Shown one piece after another: positions 47,004 to 57,332 of a stretch of DNA of 64,000 nucleotides (position 1 is its first letter; every line of letters begins with the position of its first letter). The notes under the pieces were generated by a model. That model worked only from the letters and a program-made list of their open reading frames with translations, did not search any database and had not been told where the DNA came from. The stretch is taken from assembly GCA_946894095.1 (NCBI GenBank), contig OX335641.1, positions 12,728,501 through 12,792,500 on the forward strand, given 5' to 3'. The DNA comes from Incurvaria masculella (Eukaryota > Arthropoda > Insecta > Lepidoptera > Incurvariidae). The position numbers and the translations under genes are program-made.

Positions 47004-47116
47004 ACGGAAAATATTTCATTTTCGTTTTGAATCTATTTTTTATGTCAGCTTATGTGAAAAAAAGGATAGCTCCTACGGTTTTTGCCTGAAAGGTACTCTT
47101 GTGTTGTGTGCTGCAG

Positions 47117-47251
47117 TGTCGATGTCTGGTACGTCCAGCGAGCTGCGGTACCGAGCCGCCAGCGAGCGCGACTACGGGACCCTGCTGTGCCGCGCCTCCA
47201 ACAGCGTCGGCCGACAGCGGCGGCCCTGCGTCTACCGTCTCGTCCCAGCCG
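47117..47251 (+). CDS. Sidestep-family exon: second half of Ig5
   Basis: The reading is VSMSGTSSELRYRAASERDY, GTLLCRASNSVGRQRRPCVY, RLVPA. SELRYRAASERDYGTLLCRASNSVG is a near-consensus Sidestep segment with the second Ig5 cysteine, and RPCVY-x-x-VPA ends the domain. Phase is 1 in and 1 out, with acceptor gtgctgcag and donor GTGAGT (47252). A broken direct copy of this exon begins only 21 nt after its donor, and the start of a third copy follows. Confidence 0.94.
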
Positions 47252-47272
47252 GTGAGTTGTGTCGTGCTGTAG

Positions 47273-47411
47273 TCTCGATGTCTGGCACGCCCAGCGAGCT
47301 GAGGTACCGCGCCGCCAGCGAGCGCGACTAAGAAACCCTGCTGTGCCACGCCTTCAACAGCGTCGGCCGGTACCTAACGGCGGCCTTGCGTCTACTGTCT
47401 CGTCCCGACCG
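47273..47411 (+). pseudogene. Broken tandem copy of the second Ig5 exon
   Basis: It repeats the exon at 47117-47251 (SMSGTPSELRYRAASERD) but then has TAA where Tyr should be, and two small insertions (139 instead of 135 nt) shift the frame. It follows the true donor by only 21 nt, its acceptor is tag instead of cag, and it ends in the same GTGAGT donor. A third copy starts after it (gtgctgcagtctctatgtcc, to about 47452) and stops. No pairing of splice sites would give an open frame. Confidence 0.88.
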
Positions 47412-48732
47412 GTGAGTTGTTTCGTGTCGTGCTGCAGTCTCTATGTCCGGAACTTACCAATTTGGCTACGTGATACAATTAAAAATAAACGTATATATTA
47501 ATAAATACATATCAAGTAGTAGTCAAAGAACTTATCCTGTAGCCGGCAACTTCATCATGCTGTTAACCTCCCAGGAGATTTTGTTATAGGATTTAGCTTT
47601 AATGTCGCCTTTGCGTAATCGCTAAGTCGCAATTTTAAACAAAGTTACGAATCTTTAAACTTCACCGGATCTCTAGAAGTTTTAAGGCGTAAATACGGAT
47701 CAGCAAACGAGTCCCGACTCGGTTAGCTCAACGCGACAACTTCTATAGCTTCTCACGTAGAACAGATAGATACAACCTTCGTACGTTACACCAGTGTAAT
47801 TTCAGATGGTTAACTTACAATAACGATCTCCCAGAATAAAAACCTGATGCAAAAACTCTCACTCAGGGACCTAAGCGGCAGGGATTACTCAGTTTTGACG
47901 TTTTCGTCTAGGTAGCCGTGATATACAATTCAATTGGAAAAGTTCGAGTCAGACTAACATTAACCTAAGGTTTCGAGAAAGTTACATCTGAAAATAATAT
48001 GTGTGTTCAAACCATAGACCTAGCATGCGCGCAATGGATGCCATTGTAATGGCACTATATCAGCAGCCAGTAATAACACCTAGTATTTGTTTTACATAAG
48101 ACAGATGTCTGGAGAGGTGTACTTGCCTTTTCACTCAATATGACGTAGAAACATCAGTAGACTGTCTGTTCTGTTCTCTCCCGCAGTTCTTTTCTTTATG
48201 GTGCCCCATCGCCAGATATGTTGCTCCACGTGTTAATTTTAAGTTTCCAATTGTAATGCCGGTCGTTTGGTGCTACCATAAGTTAACGTTAGCGTAGTTA
48301 GTAAGTTAGAAGCCGAACATCGAACGTCGATGACGAAACCCACTTTGATCTGGATCCGGGGATTTGGTTAGGGTTACTTTCCGCCGCTTCGGAGTCCCTC
48401 TACAAAAGTTAGCCTGGTTATCACCAAGTGCTGATTTATTTTAATCGACACAGGGCCTTTCTACTGGTACTGATTGCAAGCTGCTAAGAAACTCCCTTAA
48501 TATGTGGCCATTAAGCTAATCAGCAGTAGGTGAAAAGGGCCCTTGACAGCTAACACCTACTTAGACTAATTTTACATTATTATGTGTAGTGTATTATTCT
48601 TTTCATAATGTACATATTCATTGGTTTTATTGTTATCGTATTTAGAAATTGTGTACCTTCATATGGCGCTAGTTTTTTTATTACGTCATCTTCTCAACCG
48701 TATAAATCTTCTGATTAAACAAAAAAATAAAT

Positions 48733-49430
48733 AACTGGACATGGATGGGTAATATCACACCCAAAGTCATGATATTAGCTTAAGAACAGCCCGTAAGCAG
48801 TGTTCCCCATACAAACGTAGTTTACTAATCATTTGAAAAACACTGTTCCGATTTGCTTGATACTAATCTAATATTCTACAACAAATATCTGTGTATGCAC
48901 GTTTTTGTTTTGCTGAAAAATATAAAGCAAGTCAAATAACAGGCAAAACAATATCTTCATACAAATTTTATTTTCTCTGTTGTGTGACGCACGATATTTT
49001 TTTCGAAAAAACAAACACGGGCAGACATAGATATTTGTTGCCTAATATTGAGTTACAAATATCAAGCAAATTGGAAGTGTGGTTTTCAAATGATTAGTAA
49101 ACTACATTTGTATGTATGGGAAGCGTAATTTTCTGATGCTTACGGGCCCACCTTAACATACCGCGTTCCCGAAGAAACTAGATGTCATACCAGGACCTTC
49201 TCTTTATGAACACAGCTACACAGAACTGGATGGAAAACCCTGGCAATTTTTCATTGCCTCTTCGACTTTCATCAGATGCGATTGTACTAACCCAGGCGAG
49301 CTTAACTCTACCACCTTGTAGGGGAAGCGACGACGTACAGTTTTACATAGACAACTCGCATTCGTGACGAAAAGCACTTTTTAAACTCGGAAAGATCCCT
49401 GCGCTAAGTTACGAGCCGTGCAGTAAGAAA
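48733..49430 (-). mobile_element. SINE interrupted by a TTAA MITE
   Basis: The left part is at 48733-48783 (ggacatggatgggtaatatc ... gatattagcttaa) and the right part at 49153-49430 (ttaacataccgcgttcccga ... gggaagcgacg). Together they restore the SINE body across a duplicated TTAA, so the MITE is younger than the SINE. Confidence 0.82.
48784..49152. mobile_element. TTAA-specific foldback MITE (cccgtaagc family), copy A
   Basis: Long inverted ends: gcccgtaagc ... ccccatacaaacgtagttta at the left and taaactacatttgtatgtat ... gcttacgggc at the right, over roughly 110 bp each. Flanked by TTAA at 48780-48783 and 49153-49156. About 370 bp, no coding frame. Copy B is at 56146-56513. Confidence 0.85.
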
Positions 49431-49713
49431 ATAATTATTAAAACGAGCATTGAGCCTATGACCCGAAATCAGAAGAAGCCGCCTGCGAGCAAAACTCGTG
49501 CATACATCAGATGGACCCAAATAAGGATGTGAAAAACTTTGGCGGGCAAGTTGGCTCGTTAATTCTATATCGACGCCGGCGGAGGAAGCGGCCCTGGTAG
49601 CGGAAGGAGGAACTGCAACTTCGGACCATAAATTTCACTCCTAAATGTTGAGTTAAGATAAATGTTCCATACATCTAGCTAGAGGTATGTACCTAAAGGT
49701 TTTCGCGTAAGTA

Positions 49714-50993
49714 TGGTTGGGGAAAAAGTTTCTTCGCATTTTTTAAGAAAATTCAAAACATTTTTTAATATGGTTTATTTACATTTAACTAAAGTATGTA
49801 GGTACCATTTTGTTCGATAACTTTTTGCCATCTTGTAGGTAGGGACATGATCCCATTGCTATAGAAATATTGGGACTTCTGATCAATATACCGCGACAAG
49901 TGGTTTTGGCAGTCCTCTCGTGATGTTAACCTGACACTGCCTAAAGAATTCTGAAGAGACCTAAACAGGTGGAAATCTGAAGGTGCAAGGTCAGGACTAT
50001 ACGGCGGATGCATTAACACCTCCCAGCCAAACTCTCTTAGTTTTTGCTGAGTGGCTAAAGATGTGTGAGGTCTAGCGTTATCGTGATGAAAAACCACACC
50101 CCTTCTGTTGATTAATTCCGGCCGCTTTCTCTCAACTTCTTGCTTTAATCTCATCAGTTGTTCGCAGTAGAGTTCAGAATCGATGGTCCTGCCTGGTGGT
50201 AACAGCTCATAATGAATAATGCCCTTCCAATCCCACCACACACACAGCATCACCTTGTTGCGAGTAAACCCGGGTTTCGCCACAGTCTGTGAAGCTTGAC
50301 CGGCCTTTGACCACGACCTTTTTCGCACGTTCTTGTCGTACGTGATCCACTTTTCATCACCAGTTATCAGCTTCTTCAAAAATGGTTCGGTTTCATTACG
50401 TCGTAATAAAGAATCACAAATGAGTACACGGTTCATTAGGTTTCTTTCAGTGAGCTCGTGAGGTACCCAAATATCGAGCTTTTTTGTGTACCCAGTTTTT
50501 TTCAAATGCGCCAAAACTGTTTTGTGGTCAATTCCTAGTTCTTCAGCTACGTCGTAACTACTGATATGCCGATCTTGCTCCACTTTTTCAAAAATGGCAT
50601 CCATTTTATCCGTAATAGGGCGACCAGAGCGACGTGCATCTTTGACATCAAAATTTCCGGATTGAAAACGCTTAAACCAAATTTGTGCTACTCTCACAGA
50701 CACTGCACTAGGTCCATAAACATCGCAAATTTTTTTCGCGGCTTGCGTTGCATTTTTATCTTTTTTGTAGTAAAATTTTAAAATGTATCGAATTTCTTCA
50801 TTAGATTCACTCATTTTGACAGTACGAAAAACAAATGAGAATCACACATTTTCCTAATTTGAATTTGGAATTATGTTCTTTAAAATTTAAACTTTCAATG
50901 ATACCAAAACCAGCCAGATACAAATAGTATAGCCAAAGAGATTTTATTACAAGTTCATACATACTATAATGCGAAAAGACTTTTTCCCCGACC
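49714..50993 (-). mobile_element. mariner transposon, apparently complete
   Basis: The ends read ggttggggaaaaagtttctt cgcatt at the left and, reversed, ggtcggggaaaaagtctttt cgcatt at the right. They are inverted repeats of about 28 bp with a few mismatches. TA adjoins both ends, with one extra base at the left. Length about 1.28 kb with one intact transposase frame is what is expected for mariner. The two ends are unequal, as in many natural copies. Confidence 0.9.
49789..50814 (-). CDS. mariner transposase (DD34D), intact
   Basis: 341 residues, close to the usual 345, uninterrupted from MSESNEEIRYIL to a stop at 49789. The N-terminal half has two helix-turn-helix regions for binding the terminal repeats (about residues 5-55 and 70-105). 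The linker WVPHEL is at 116-121. The catalytic triad is complete: Asp153 in ITGDEKW, Asp245 in HHDNARPH and Asp280 in YSPDLAPSDFH, with 34 residues between the last two. WVPHELT and DEKWITYD resemble the cecropia subfamily (the Hsmar1 group), an identification by memory. It acts in the nucleus by cut-and-paste at TA sites. It lies inside intron 9 of the host gene, on the opposite strand, between matched terminal repeats. Whether it is active cannot be told from one copy. Confidence 0.95.
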   Translation of the reverse strand: MSESNEEIRYILKFYYKKDKNATQAAKKICDVYGPSAVSVRVAQIWFKRFQSGNFDVKDARRSGRPITDKMDAIFEKVEQDRHISSYDVAEELGIDHKTVLAHLKKTGYTKKLDIWVPHELTERNLMNRVLICDSLLRRNETEPFLKKLITGDEKWITYDKNVRKRSWSKAGQASQTVAKPGFTRNKVMLCVWWDWKGIIHYELLPPGRTIDSELYCEQLMRLKQEVERKRPELINRRGVVFHHDNARPHTSLATQQKLREFGWEVLMHPPYSPDLAPSDFHLFRSLQNSLGSVRLTSREDCQNHLSRYIDQKSQYFYSNGIMSLPTRWQKVIEQNGTYIL

Positions 50994-51351
50994 TATTATA
51001 TGAGCTCATGAGGGTAAACTAGTATAGACATTAAGAGAGTTGTGCCCACTACCTACCATATCTGAAATTGTTTCACGTATTCAAGTACAGAGTTGGAATA
51101 GCTTTTATTTCAGCATTTGTATTCTGTTTCGTGCTGTGCTCACACGGACAGCCTAACAGACCAGACAAAAATGCTTTTGTTATTATATGAACCCTTCATA
51201 AGTATGGGCGACTTATTCCTCATATGGCTTTAGTATGCAGAATCTTGTACGCAGTTATGTATTAGATGCAAGGGGACTGTAGGATTGTCAGCAATAGGTC
51301 ATTCGTAGAGCGGTGGGTTGAGTCCAGCTTTGCACTATACTTATACAGGGG

Positions 51352-51611
51352 TTAACGGAGGTATGGTCCAGACGTTAACGTTTCGCACGTTAACGCACGT
51401 TTTCCTTGGCATATTTAAAGGAAAAAAGGTAGATAACATTTTTTTGTACGACTGAAAAAAAAATGTCCTCCCCATACATTTTTGTAAATACCTACACATG
51501 ACAACATGACAATTTTTTTCAACTCTGACAACAAAATGTCTTCTACCTTTTTTGCTCTAAATATGTCAAGGAATACGTGGTTAGCTTTTGGACCATACCT
51601 CCGTTAACATC
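51352..51611. mobile_element. MITE with ggaggtatggtcca ends
   Basis: ttaacggaggtatggtccag at the left and tttggaccatacctccgtta at the right are near-perfect inverted repeats. The interior (tagataacatttttttgta ... acaaaatgtcttctacc) also folds back. Related to 11806-12038. Confidence 0.82.
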
Positions 51612-52507
51612 GTGCATAGTAGCTATTATTTTATTTATTTTTTATTCAAACAGCCACACATACATATTATAATATGTATGTATGTATTGATAATTATCAA
51701 ACAAAATAATATGTGTTAAGAGTTCAGAGGAACCTCCATGCAAATATGACGCAGATCTTCCGAAGAAGCATGCAAAGGTGCAGGATATGTTGCACGTTTG
51801 TTCTAAAGTGAATAGATAAAGTTAGTAGGAGCTACTCTTGCAACTAACCCTCTTGGGCCGGTATCTAACGGTAGCGGCGGGAGCTGCAGCGGTTGCGATG
51901 CGGCTGCGGCGCGGAAGCGGAACAGCGGCGCAGCCGGGACTCAGCTAGGTCGGGATTCGCATGGCCTTTCTTTTCCTCGTGGGTATTTTATTTTGCTTCG
52001 CCTCATTTCATACAACATCGCGGGGTTTTTTTGCGATGTTATTGTTAAAATGGAGGCGCTGGAAATGTTCAATGTCCTTGGGAAGCCAGCGACAACGCCT
52101 GTTTTAAGAATAAAGGATAGTGGAAAGAAACGAGCCGGCGGCGATTAATTTCCAAAATGGCAGTACAGCTGAATCTAGACTTGTGTGCTGAAGACATTTG
52201 TGTCTAATACAAATTCCCAGGAGGACTGGTTGGGTAAGGTCAAATAAACTATAGTTATCATGCGAGGCCATACCTTAAATTGCGAAGGTTTTCATTTAAC
52301 GTTTCATTGATTCATCCATCATAAGTTATTAGTCCGGACGGCTTACAAGAAGTGACCAGTTTCACTATAATAGGGCAAAAAGAGTTTCAGATCCTAGGTA
52401 AGTACTGAATAGTTGCACAACTATGCATGCGGTGTGCACAATTTTATTGGAAAGTTACCCTTTCCTTTATTTTTCATATGAAGTTGGTTAAAAAACGGTA
52501 AAAATAT

Positions 52508-52752
52508 CTGGGGGTCCATTCAGAGTAAGAGTGAGTTCGAATTCGCCACTAAATATCAACTCACTTTTTTAAATAGTTAATGTTTCCACACTTCTAGAAC
52601 GTCATTACAGTTAGATAAAAATCTGGTTTGTCCCGTAAATCCATTGGAAGTATAAATAACGGTTCTGTTATTTAAATAATAATATATTTCCCAGCTATTT
52701 TTAGGTTAACTTACTCCCGAACTCGAACTCACTCTTGCTCTGAATGGACCCC
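52508..52752. mobile_element. MITE with gggggtccattcag ends
   Basis: gggggtccattcagagtaag at the left and cttgctctgaatggaccccc at the right are almost perfect inverted repeats, extended inward by agtgagttcgaa/ttcgaactcact-type pairing. Non-coding, about 245 bp. Confidence 0.85.
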
Positions 52753-53494
52753 CTGGTTCAACATAGACAAATCTAAATCACCAAAACTTTCACGGTTCCG
52801 TTTCGCCTTACGTGTGTACAATCTTTGTCCCCCTGTGCCCTGCCTTCCTGAATGCTAGAGTAATCAATTGAAGCTCTCGTAATTATCGAACTGCAGACTC
52901 TAGCTTAAACTGCAAACTACTGGATTCTCACCCTCAATGGAGGCTGCGTGGCGAGCGAGTCTATCAATAGCCGTTTGTTTTTGCCTTTTTACTGACCCGT
53001 TTAAATCCGGATCGGAAACTCGTTGGAAAGCGCTGTCCGTGTTTTAATTACTCGATCGCCTTTCTGGAGACCGGAGAATGCCTTTTTATCTAACCCTGTG
53101 ATTAAACAACGTGTTTCAGACGTTCTGCCTGCGGAATTAAAAAGTTAAGCCTATGCGATCGGCTCGTCGCTCAGGCACGGGAGCCTGGCTTCTCATTTAT
53201 ATATTGATTAAAATATGTTTGTTGCACTCGACATTTGTGCACGTTTACACCTTAAAAATCCAGCCTAATACCATATAACTATATATATACATAACAAACA
53301 GTAATACTTGTGAAACTCAATACAATAAAAACATGTTTTCGAGGCCGGGGATTTAGTTTCTGTGACCTCGAAGTTAAGAAGTTCTGGTTCCATCAGATCT
53401 AGGCAGTCGTAAAACTGAGGATTTGCGTGACACTAGAGTCAGAGTAGAAAGGTCAGGCCTATGAGCCTCTCTTCGTAGTTCAGGGTTCGAGGAT

Positions 53495-53960
53495 GGAAAA
53501 ACGGACAATTTTGCATTGCTGCTTCAACCATAGTTTCATCCAATGCGGTGGACAAACCCGGGGCGCTTAACTCGGTCACATAGTAGGGAAAGAGGACCTA
53601 CAGTTTTACATGGGGTCCGAACCATGGAACAGGGGGCCCATTCAGATAAGAGTGAGTTCAAGTTCGGGATATAGTTAACCTAAAAATAGCTGTTAAATAA
53701 ATTATTTAAATAACGTAACTGGTTTACTTCCAACCTATTTATGGGAAGGACCAGATTTTTACCAAACTAAAATGATGTTCGAGAAGTGTGGAAACATGAA
53801 GTATTTAAAAAAGTGAGTTGACTCACTCACTCTTACCTGAATGGGCCCCTATTTCGCATTCGTAACGAAATTCACTTATCGAACTCAGAATGTGGTGCAT
53901 GACTGGGCGAGGTTTGAACCCAGACCTCTCGCACGAAAGCCCCTAGACTACGAGCTGAAG
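53495..53960 (-). mobile_element. SINE interrupted by a MITE
   Basis: The left part has ggacaattttgcattg, tttcatccaatgcggtgg and cagttttacatggggtccga to about 53631. The right part resumes at atttcgcattcgtaacgaaa (about 53851) and ends with the reversed tRNA-like head (gaggtttgaacccagacctc, ctagactacgagct). Confidence 0.78.
53632..53850. mobile_element. MITE with gggcccattcag ends, nested in a SINE
   Basis: gggggcccattcagataaga at the left and tcttacctgaatgggcccct at the right form the inverted ends; gtgagtt also repeats inward. Inside are a block near tagttaacctaaaaatagct and another near ccagatttttacc. A second copy, inverted, is at 52508-52752. Confidence 0.82.
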
Positions 53961-54517
53961 CCTTATTCTGCTAATTGATAACTGGGCGCGTTATGTTTGT
54001 GTTTTCTCAAAACCGCATGTTTCGCGCGAAATGATATTCTACTAGCGCAGTTTGCAAAACGCATGCGTTGTGTTTGTGTTTTGTTCGCAAACTCGTAACG
54101 CGCGCTCATGTTCTCGTGGGCCGTGTGTTTTGCCGAAAACTTGCGGTTTTGAGAATTATATTTGTCAAATTCGGAGCATCGCATCGCCGAACTTCGAATA
54201 TCACTTTTCTACATTACGTTGGCATATCGCTGTCTCTTTCTTTTCGTATGTCATATTTGAGTGAGAAAATAACTGTAAAAATCGTGACAGGCTATTTTAC
54301 CCTGTAGGCGGCGCGCAAGACAAACCACTCCATAGACAATAACAAAACGCGTGTGTGAATTAGCTGAATACCGATTTTTGAAAACCGCACTCGAAACTTA
54401 GCGTGTTATGTTTGACGGAAACATAACTTATACGGAATGGTTTGAAATTGGACAAATAGCAGAACCGGGCCTCTGTCCGAGTGCACAAATGCTAAGCCGC
54501 GCTCTGGTCCCGCGCAG

Positions 54518-54691
54518 CGCGCCCGTCGCCGCCGCGCAACTGCTCGGCGCGGCGCGAAGGCCGCCCGGCGTCGCCGCTGCTGCTGCGCTGCGCCGCCGGC
54601 TACGACGGCGGCCTGCGGCAGCACTTCCTGCTGCAGGCGGTCGACGACGGCGCGACCACGACCCTCTCCAACGCCACCGCCGATAGCAACG
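54518..54691 (+). CDS. Sidestep-family exon: first half of FN3-like domain
   Basis: The reading is PSPPRNCSARREGRPASPLL, LRCAAGYDGGLRQHFLLQAV, DDGATTTLSNATADSN. PP-x-NC-x(10-15)-L-x-x-x-C-x-x-GYDGGL-x-Q-x-F-x-L is the characteristic membrane-proximal FN3-type start of Sidestep proteins, with two cysteines expected to pair. NCS and NAT are sequons. Phase is 1 in and 1 out at GTAAAA (54692). The exon is over 70% GC. The first part is enriched in GCG/CGC codons, so a second long frame appears on the other strand, but only this frame fits the family and the phase. Confidence 0.92.
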
Positions 54692-55486
54692 GTAAAACTT
54701 CTGTGATATTTGAGTAGTCGTCGATATCTCTCTTAGGGCCGATTTTTCAATCCTCAGATAGTACTTATCGGACTGATAGTACATATTCACGTGTATCAAG
54801 AGACGGATAGTCATTGCCGGAGGATAATGAGGTGATCATGTTCCATACGCCTCGTGCCTGTTTCCTTAGTCGATTTAAGAAATATGTTTCTAAAATTTAT
54901 ATCAAATTATATCCGTGATACAAATATGTGTACTTATACAAATACAAAAAGGCGTACATCATGTTATCAATTAATTTAATTAAGTAATAGATTATCTAGT
55001 ATCCCGATTCGAAACATTTTTAACTTTAGCTATAAACTAATTACTCATATTTAAAACATAAGAGATTCTGCGCAAATCAAGGACGAATTTCCCCAGAATC
55101 GATCATATTTTCATGCATTGTAATTAATATAAAGTCAAAATATAAAATGTTGGCAAGCGCGACTCTAGAGGATTGGTTGGTAAATATCATAAAATTAAAA
55201 TAACCTTAACCGCTTATGTTTTGTGCTTGAATTATGATAGCAAGGACCAATTTTTAATAATCTAAATCATAAAATGGTTCCATGTCCGGAATGCCATTAA
55301 AGCCACTCTGTTTTTATATATTGATTAATCAAAGACGGACATCACGGTAGATCTCATAAATATAACAACTTTTTCCTGAAACAGTTGTATCAATGTTTTA
55401 AATGTCATTCGATAACCGTTCAATGCTTGGGTCCACGAAGGCTTCTATTAAAACCCCTCCTAAGGCCCCACCTGTCAACTGAACAG
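54692..55486 (+). other. Intron 10 (795 bp)
   Basis: AT-rich intron between the FN3 exons; no repeat family recognised. Confidence 0.75.
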
Positions 55487-55636
55487 AGCCGTGGGTGCTG
55501 TTCAACGTGAGCGCGGAGCAGCTCAGTGCGCTGAGCGCGCGGGCAGCCCTGATCGCGCTCGCTAGGAACAGCAAGGGCAGCTCCGAGCCGGTTCTGCTGG
55601 ACGACTTGGTGCTTGGGGACGCGGAGAAGAGGACAG
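55487..55636 (+). CDS. Sidestep-family exon: second half of FN3-like domain
   Basis: The reading is EPWVLFNVSAEQLSALSARA, ALIALARNSKGSSEPVLLDD, LVLGDAEKRT. It completes the FN3-type fold: strand E/F residues, then ALARNSKGSSEPV, which matches the usual A-x-N-x-x-G-x-S-x-P-v pattern of FN3 C-termini and the Sidestep form in particular. NVS is a sequon. Phase is 1 in and 1 out. The donor is GTTGGT at 55637, weaker than the others. The exon begins after gaacag. Confidence 0.88.
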
Positions 55637-55724
55637 GTTGGTGGTTTTCGTAATACGTAATAGGCGGCGGAAATGGAAGGTTTGAAAATTTTAAGAAATG
55701 CATTATTTGTCTATTACACAAGGC

Positions 55725-56110
55725 ACAATTTAGCATGGCAACTGCCATTAAACTAGCGAAATCGTCTTCCAGGCCCTAACGGTTCCCTACCTCTAAAAAT
55801 TGTGAGATATTAATCGAAATGTTTTAATCACTTAAGAAAATTTGGTTCTATGCCTGTATGTTTTTTTTTTGTGAATATCTGTATTTTGAAGTAAATACAA
55901 TATAAAATGGAGGTAAAAAAGAAAACTCTTTTTTCCTATGTTTTGAGCCAATATGTTCCAATTTTATAGGTATATTGAGAAATATATGATACAAACGTAT
56001 ATTTTGACAATATGTCAAAATTTCAATTTTGGTTATTTGGTTAGATAATATATGTTAAAACATTAAAAGCATGTAAACAGTTATCACCCGTAGAATGGGA
56101 AATTGATAGG
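55725..56110. repeat. Dispersed repeat, copy 2 (pair with 15655-16085)
   Basis: Same block order as the copy at 15655, with the end agcatgtaaacagttatcac ccgta at about 56070-56095. It begins about 90 bp after the FN3 exon ends. Confidence 0.75.
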
Positions 56111-56127
56111 GCAACGACTCTCTTGAA

Positions 56128-56750
56128 GTGGGCCTTCACGCTTAAGGTCCGCCCGTAAGCATCAGAAAATTTCGCCTCCCATACAAACGTAGTTTACTAA
56201 TAATTTGAAAACCACTATTCCAACATACTTGATATTTGGTATCTAATATTAGGCTACAAATATCTGTGTCTGCATGCCTTTGTTTTTTCGGTAAATGTAT
56301 TCTGGGTCAAACTACAGAGAAAACAAAATTCGTATGAAGATTTTCTTTTTGCTTTCATTTCATTCGGTTTGGATTTTAAAAAAAAACAAAAACATGCAGA
56401 CACAGATATTTGTTACCTGATATTATATATTAAATATCAATTCAATTGGAATAGCGGTTTCCAAATGATTAGTAAACTACGTTTGTATGGGGAGCATAGC
56501 TTACGGGCCGTTCTTAACTCGGAGATCCAAAATTATACTCAAAACTGATTTATTTAATCGAACATTATGTTTGGTTTCGAAGTGTCAAGGTCCTAATATA
56601 CGAAATTTTTGCGCACTTTATTCAATAAGTTTCGACGTGGAATACTCAACAGTGAAACAAAAAAATCTAAAAAAAGTCAGTCAGCAAACCTAGCTTGATT
56701 CAAACACTATGCGCATTGTCTGCTTTGTGGACATGTTGCATCCTCTTTAC
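56128..56750 (+). mobile_element. TTAA-type MITE (GGTGGCCC family), copy 5, split
   Basis: The left end (agtgggccttcacgctta) and the right body (cggagatccaaaattatact, gtttggtttcgaagtg, gcgcattgtctgctttgtgg) are separated by the foldback MITE at 56146-56513. The right terminus is lost near 56750. Confidence 0.7.
56146..56513. mobile_element. TTAA-specific foldback MITE (cccgtaagc family), copy B
   Basis: ggtccgcccgtaagcatcag at the left and tagcttacgggccgttc at the right, flanked by TTAA at 56142-56145 and 56514-56517. It is inserted in a copy of the GGTGGCCC MITE family, whose parts lie at 56128-56145 and 56514-56750. Confidence 0.85.
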
Positions 56751-57332
56751 AATGTAGGTACTTCACCTACTTTTTACCCACAAATTTTATTAAGTTATTT
56801 AACAAAATAGAATCCAAGTTTTTTTCCTTAACATAAGCAAACCTGGTTCACGTTTGGATCAAAAACCTGTTAACATCCTGTTAGTAGTAATTTCACATTA
56901 AAAATCCTATACATTCCTTTAATTATTAATGTACTGGACTAACTAGTCAGCAGTAATAAACACATGTAATTAGAATAATACCAACTACTTTACAAAGTCG
57001 CTTCATTCGGAAAGACAGAGAAAGTACGATATTTCGCATGGAACTTCCTACATCGGCTCAAGTATAATAACCTATCCTACTAATATTATTTAAAATTATT
57101 TAATTTGTAATTTGTTAGTTTTGCTCCTTTTACGCAGCGAAGGTGCAACGGATCGAATAAAATATTTTAATACACTTATTTATCTGCTACCTTCTTCTAA
57201 TTTCCTTGTACTTATGTAAATGAAAAACATAAAGGTATAATGTATATTTAACAAACCAGAAGTGATTTTACCTAAATGCACATTTGAACTCTTTTCGTAA
57301 GGTTGATCGCTCTTAATACATTTAATGTGGTT

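Larger units (their letters stand above)
46848..47116 (+). other. Intron 8 (269 bp)
   Basis: Short intron between the Ig5 exons. Nearly half is a SINE fragment, followed by an 18-bp perfect hairpin (46964-47003). Confidence 0.8.
47453..54517 (+). other. Rest of intron 9
   Basis: Contains the split SINE/MITE pair (48733-49430), the mariner (49714-50993), MITEs at 51352 and 52508, a GC-rich patch near 51860-51960 (no exon recognised) and the split SINE at 53495-53960. The stretches 47460-48730, 49440-49710, 51000-51350, 51620-52500, 52760-53490 and 53965-54510 otherwise hold nothing I recognise. Confidence 0.72.

Noticed and set aside
54428..54814. 128-residue minus-strand frame opposite the FN3 exon
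   Set aside because: An Arg/Ala-rich shadow of a GC-rich exon whose + strand reading fits the Sidestep family and the phase chain.
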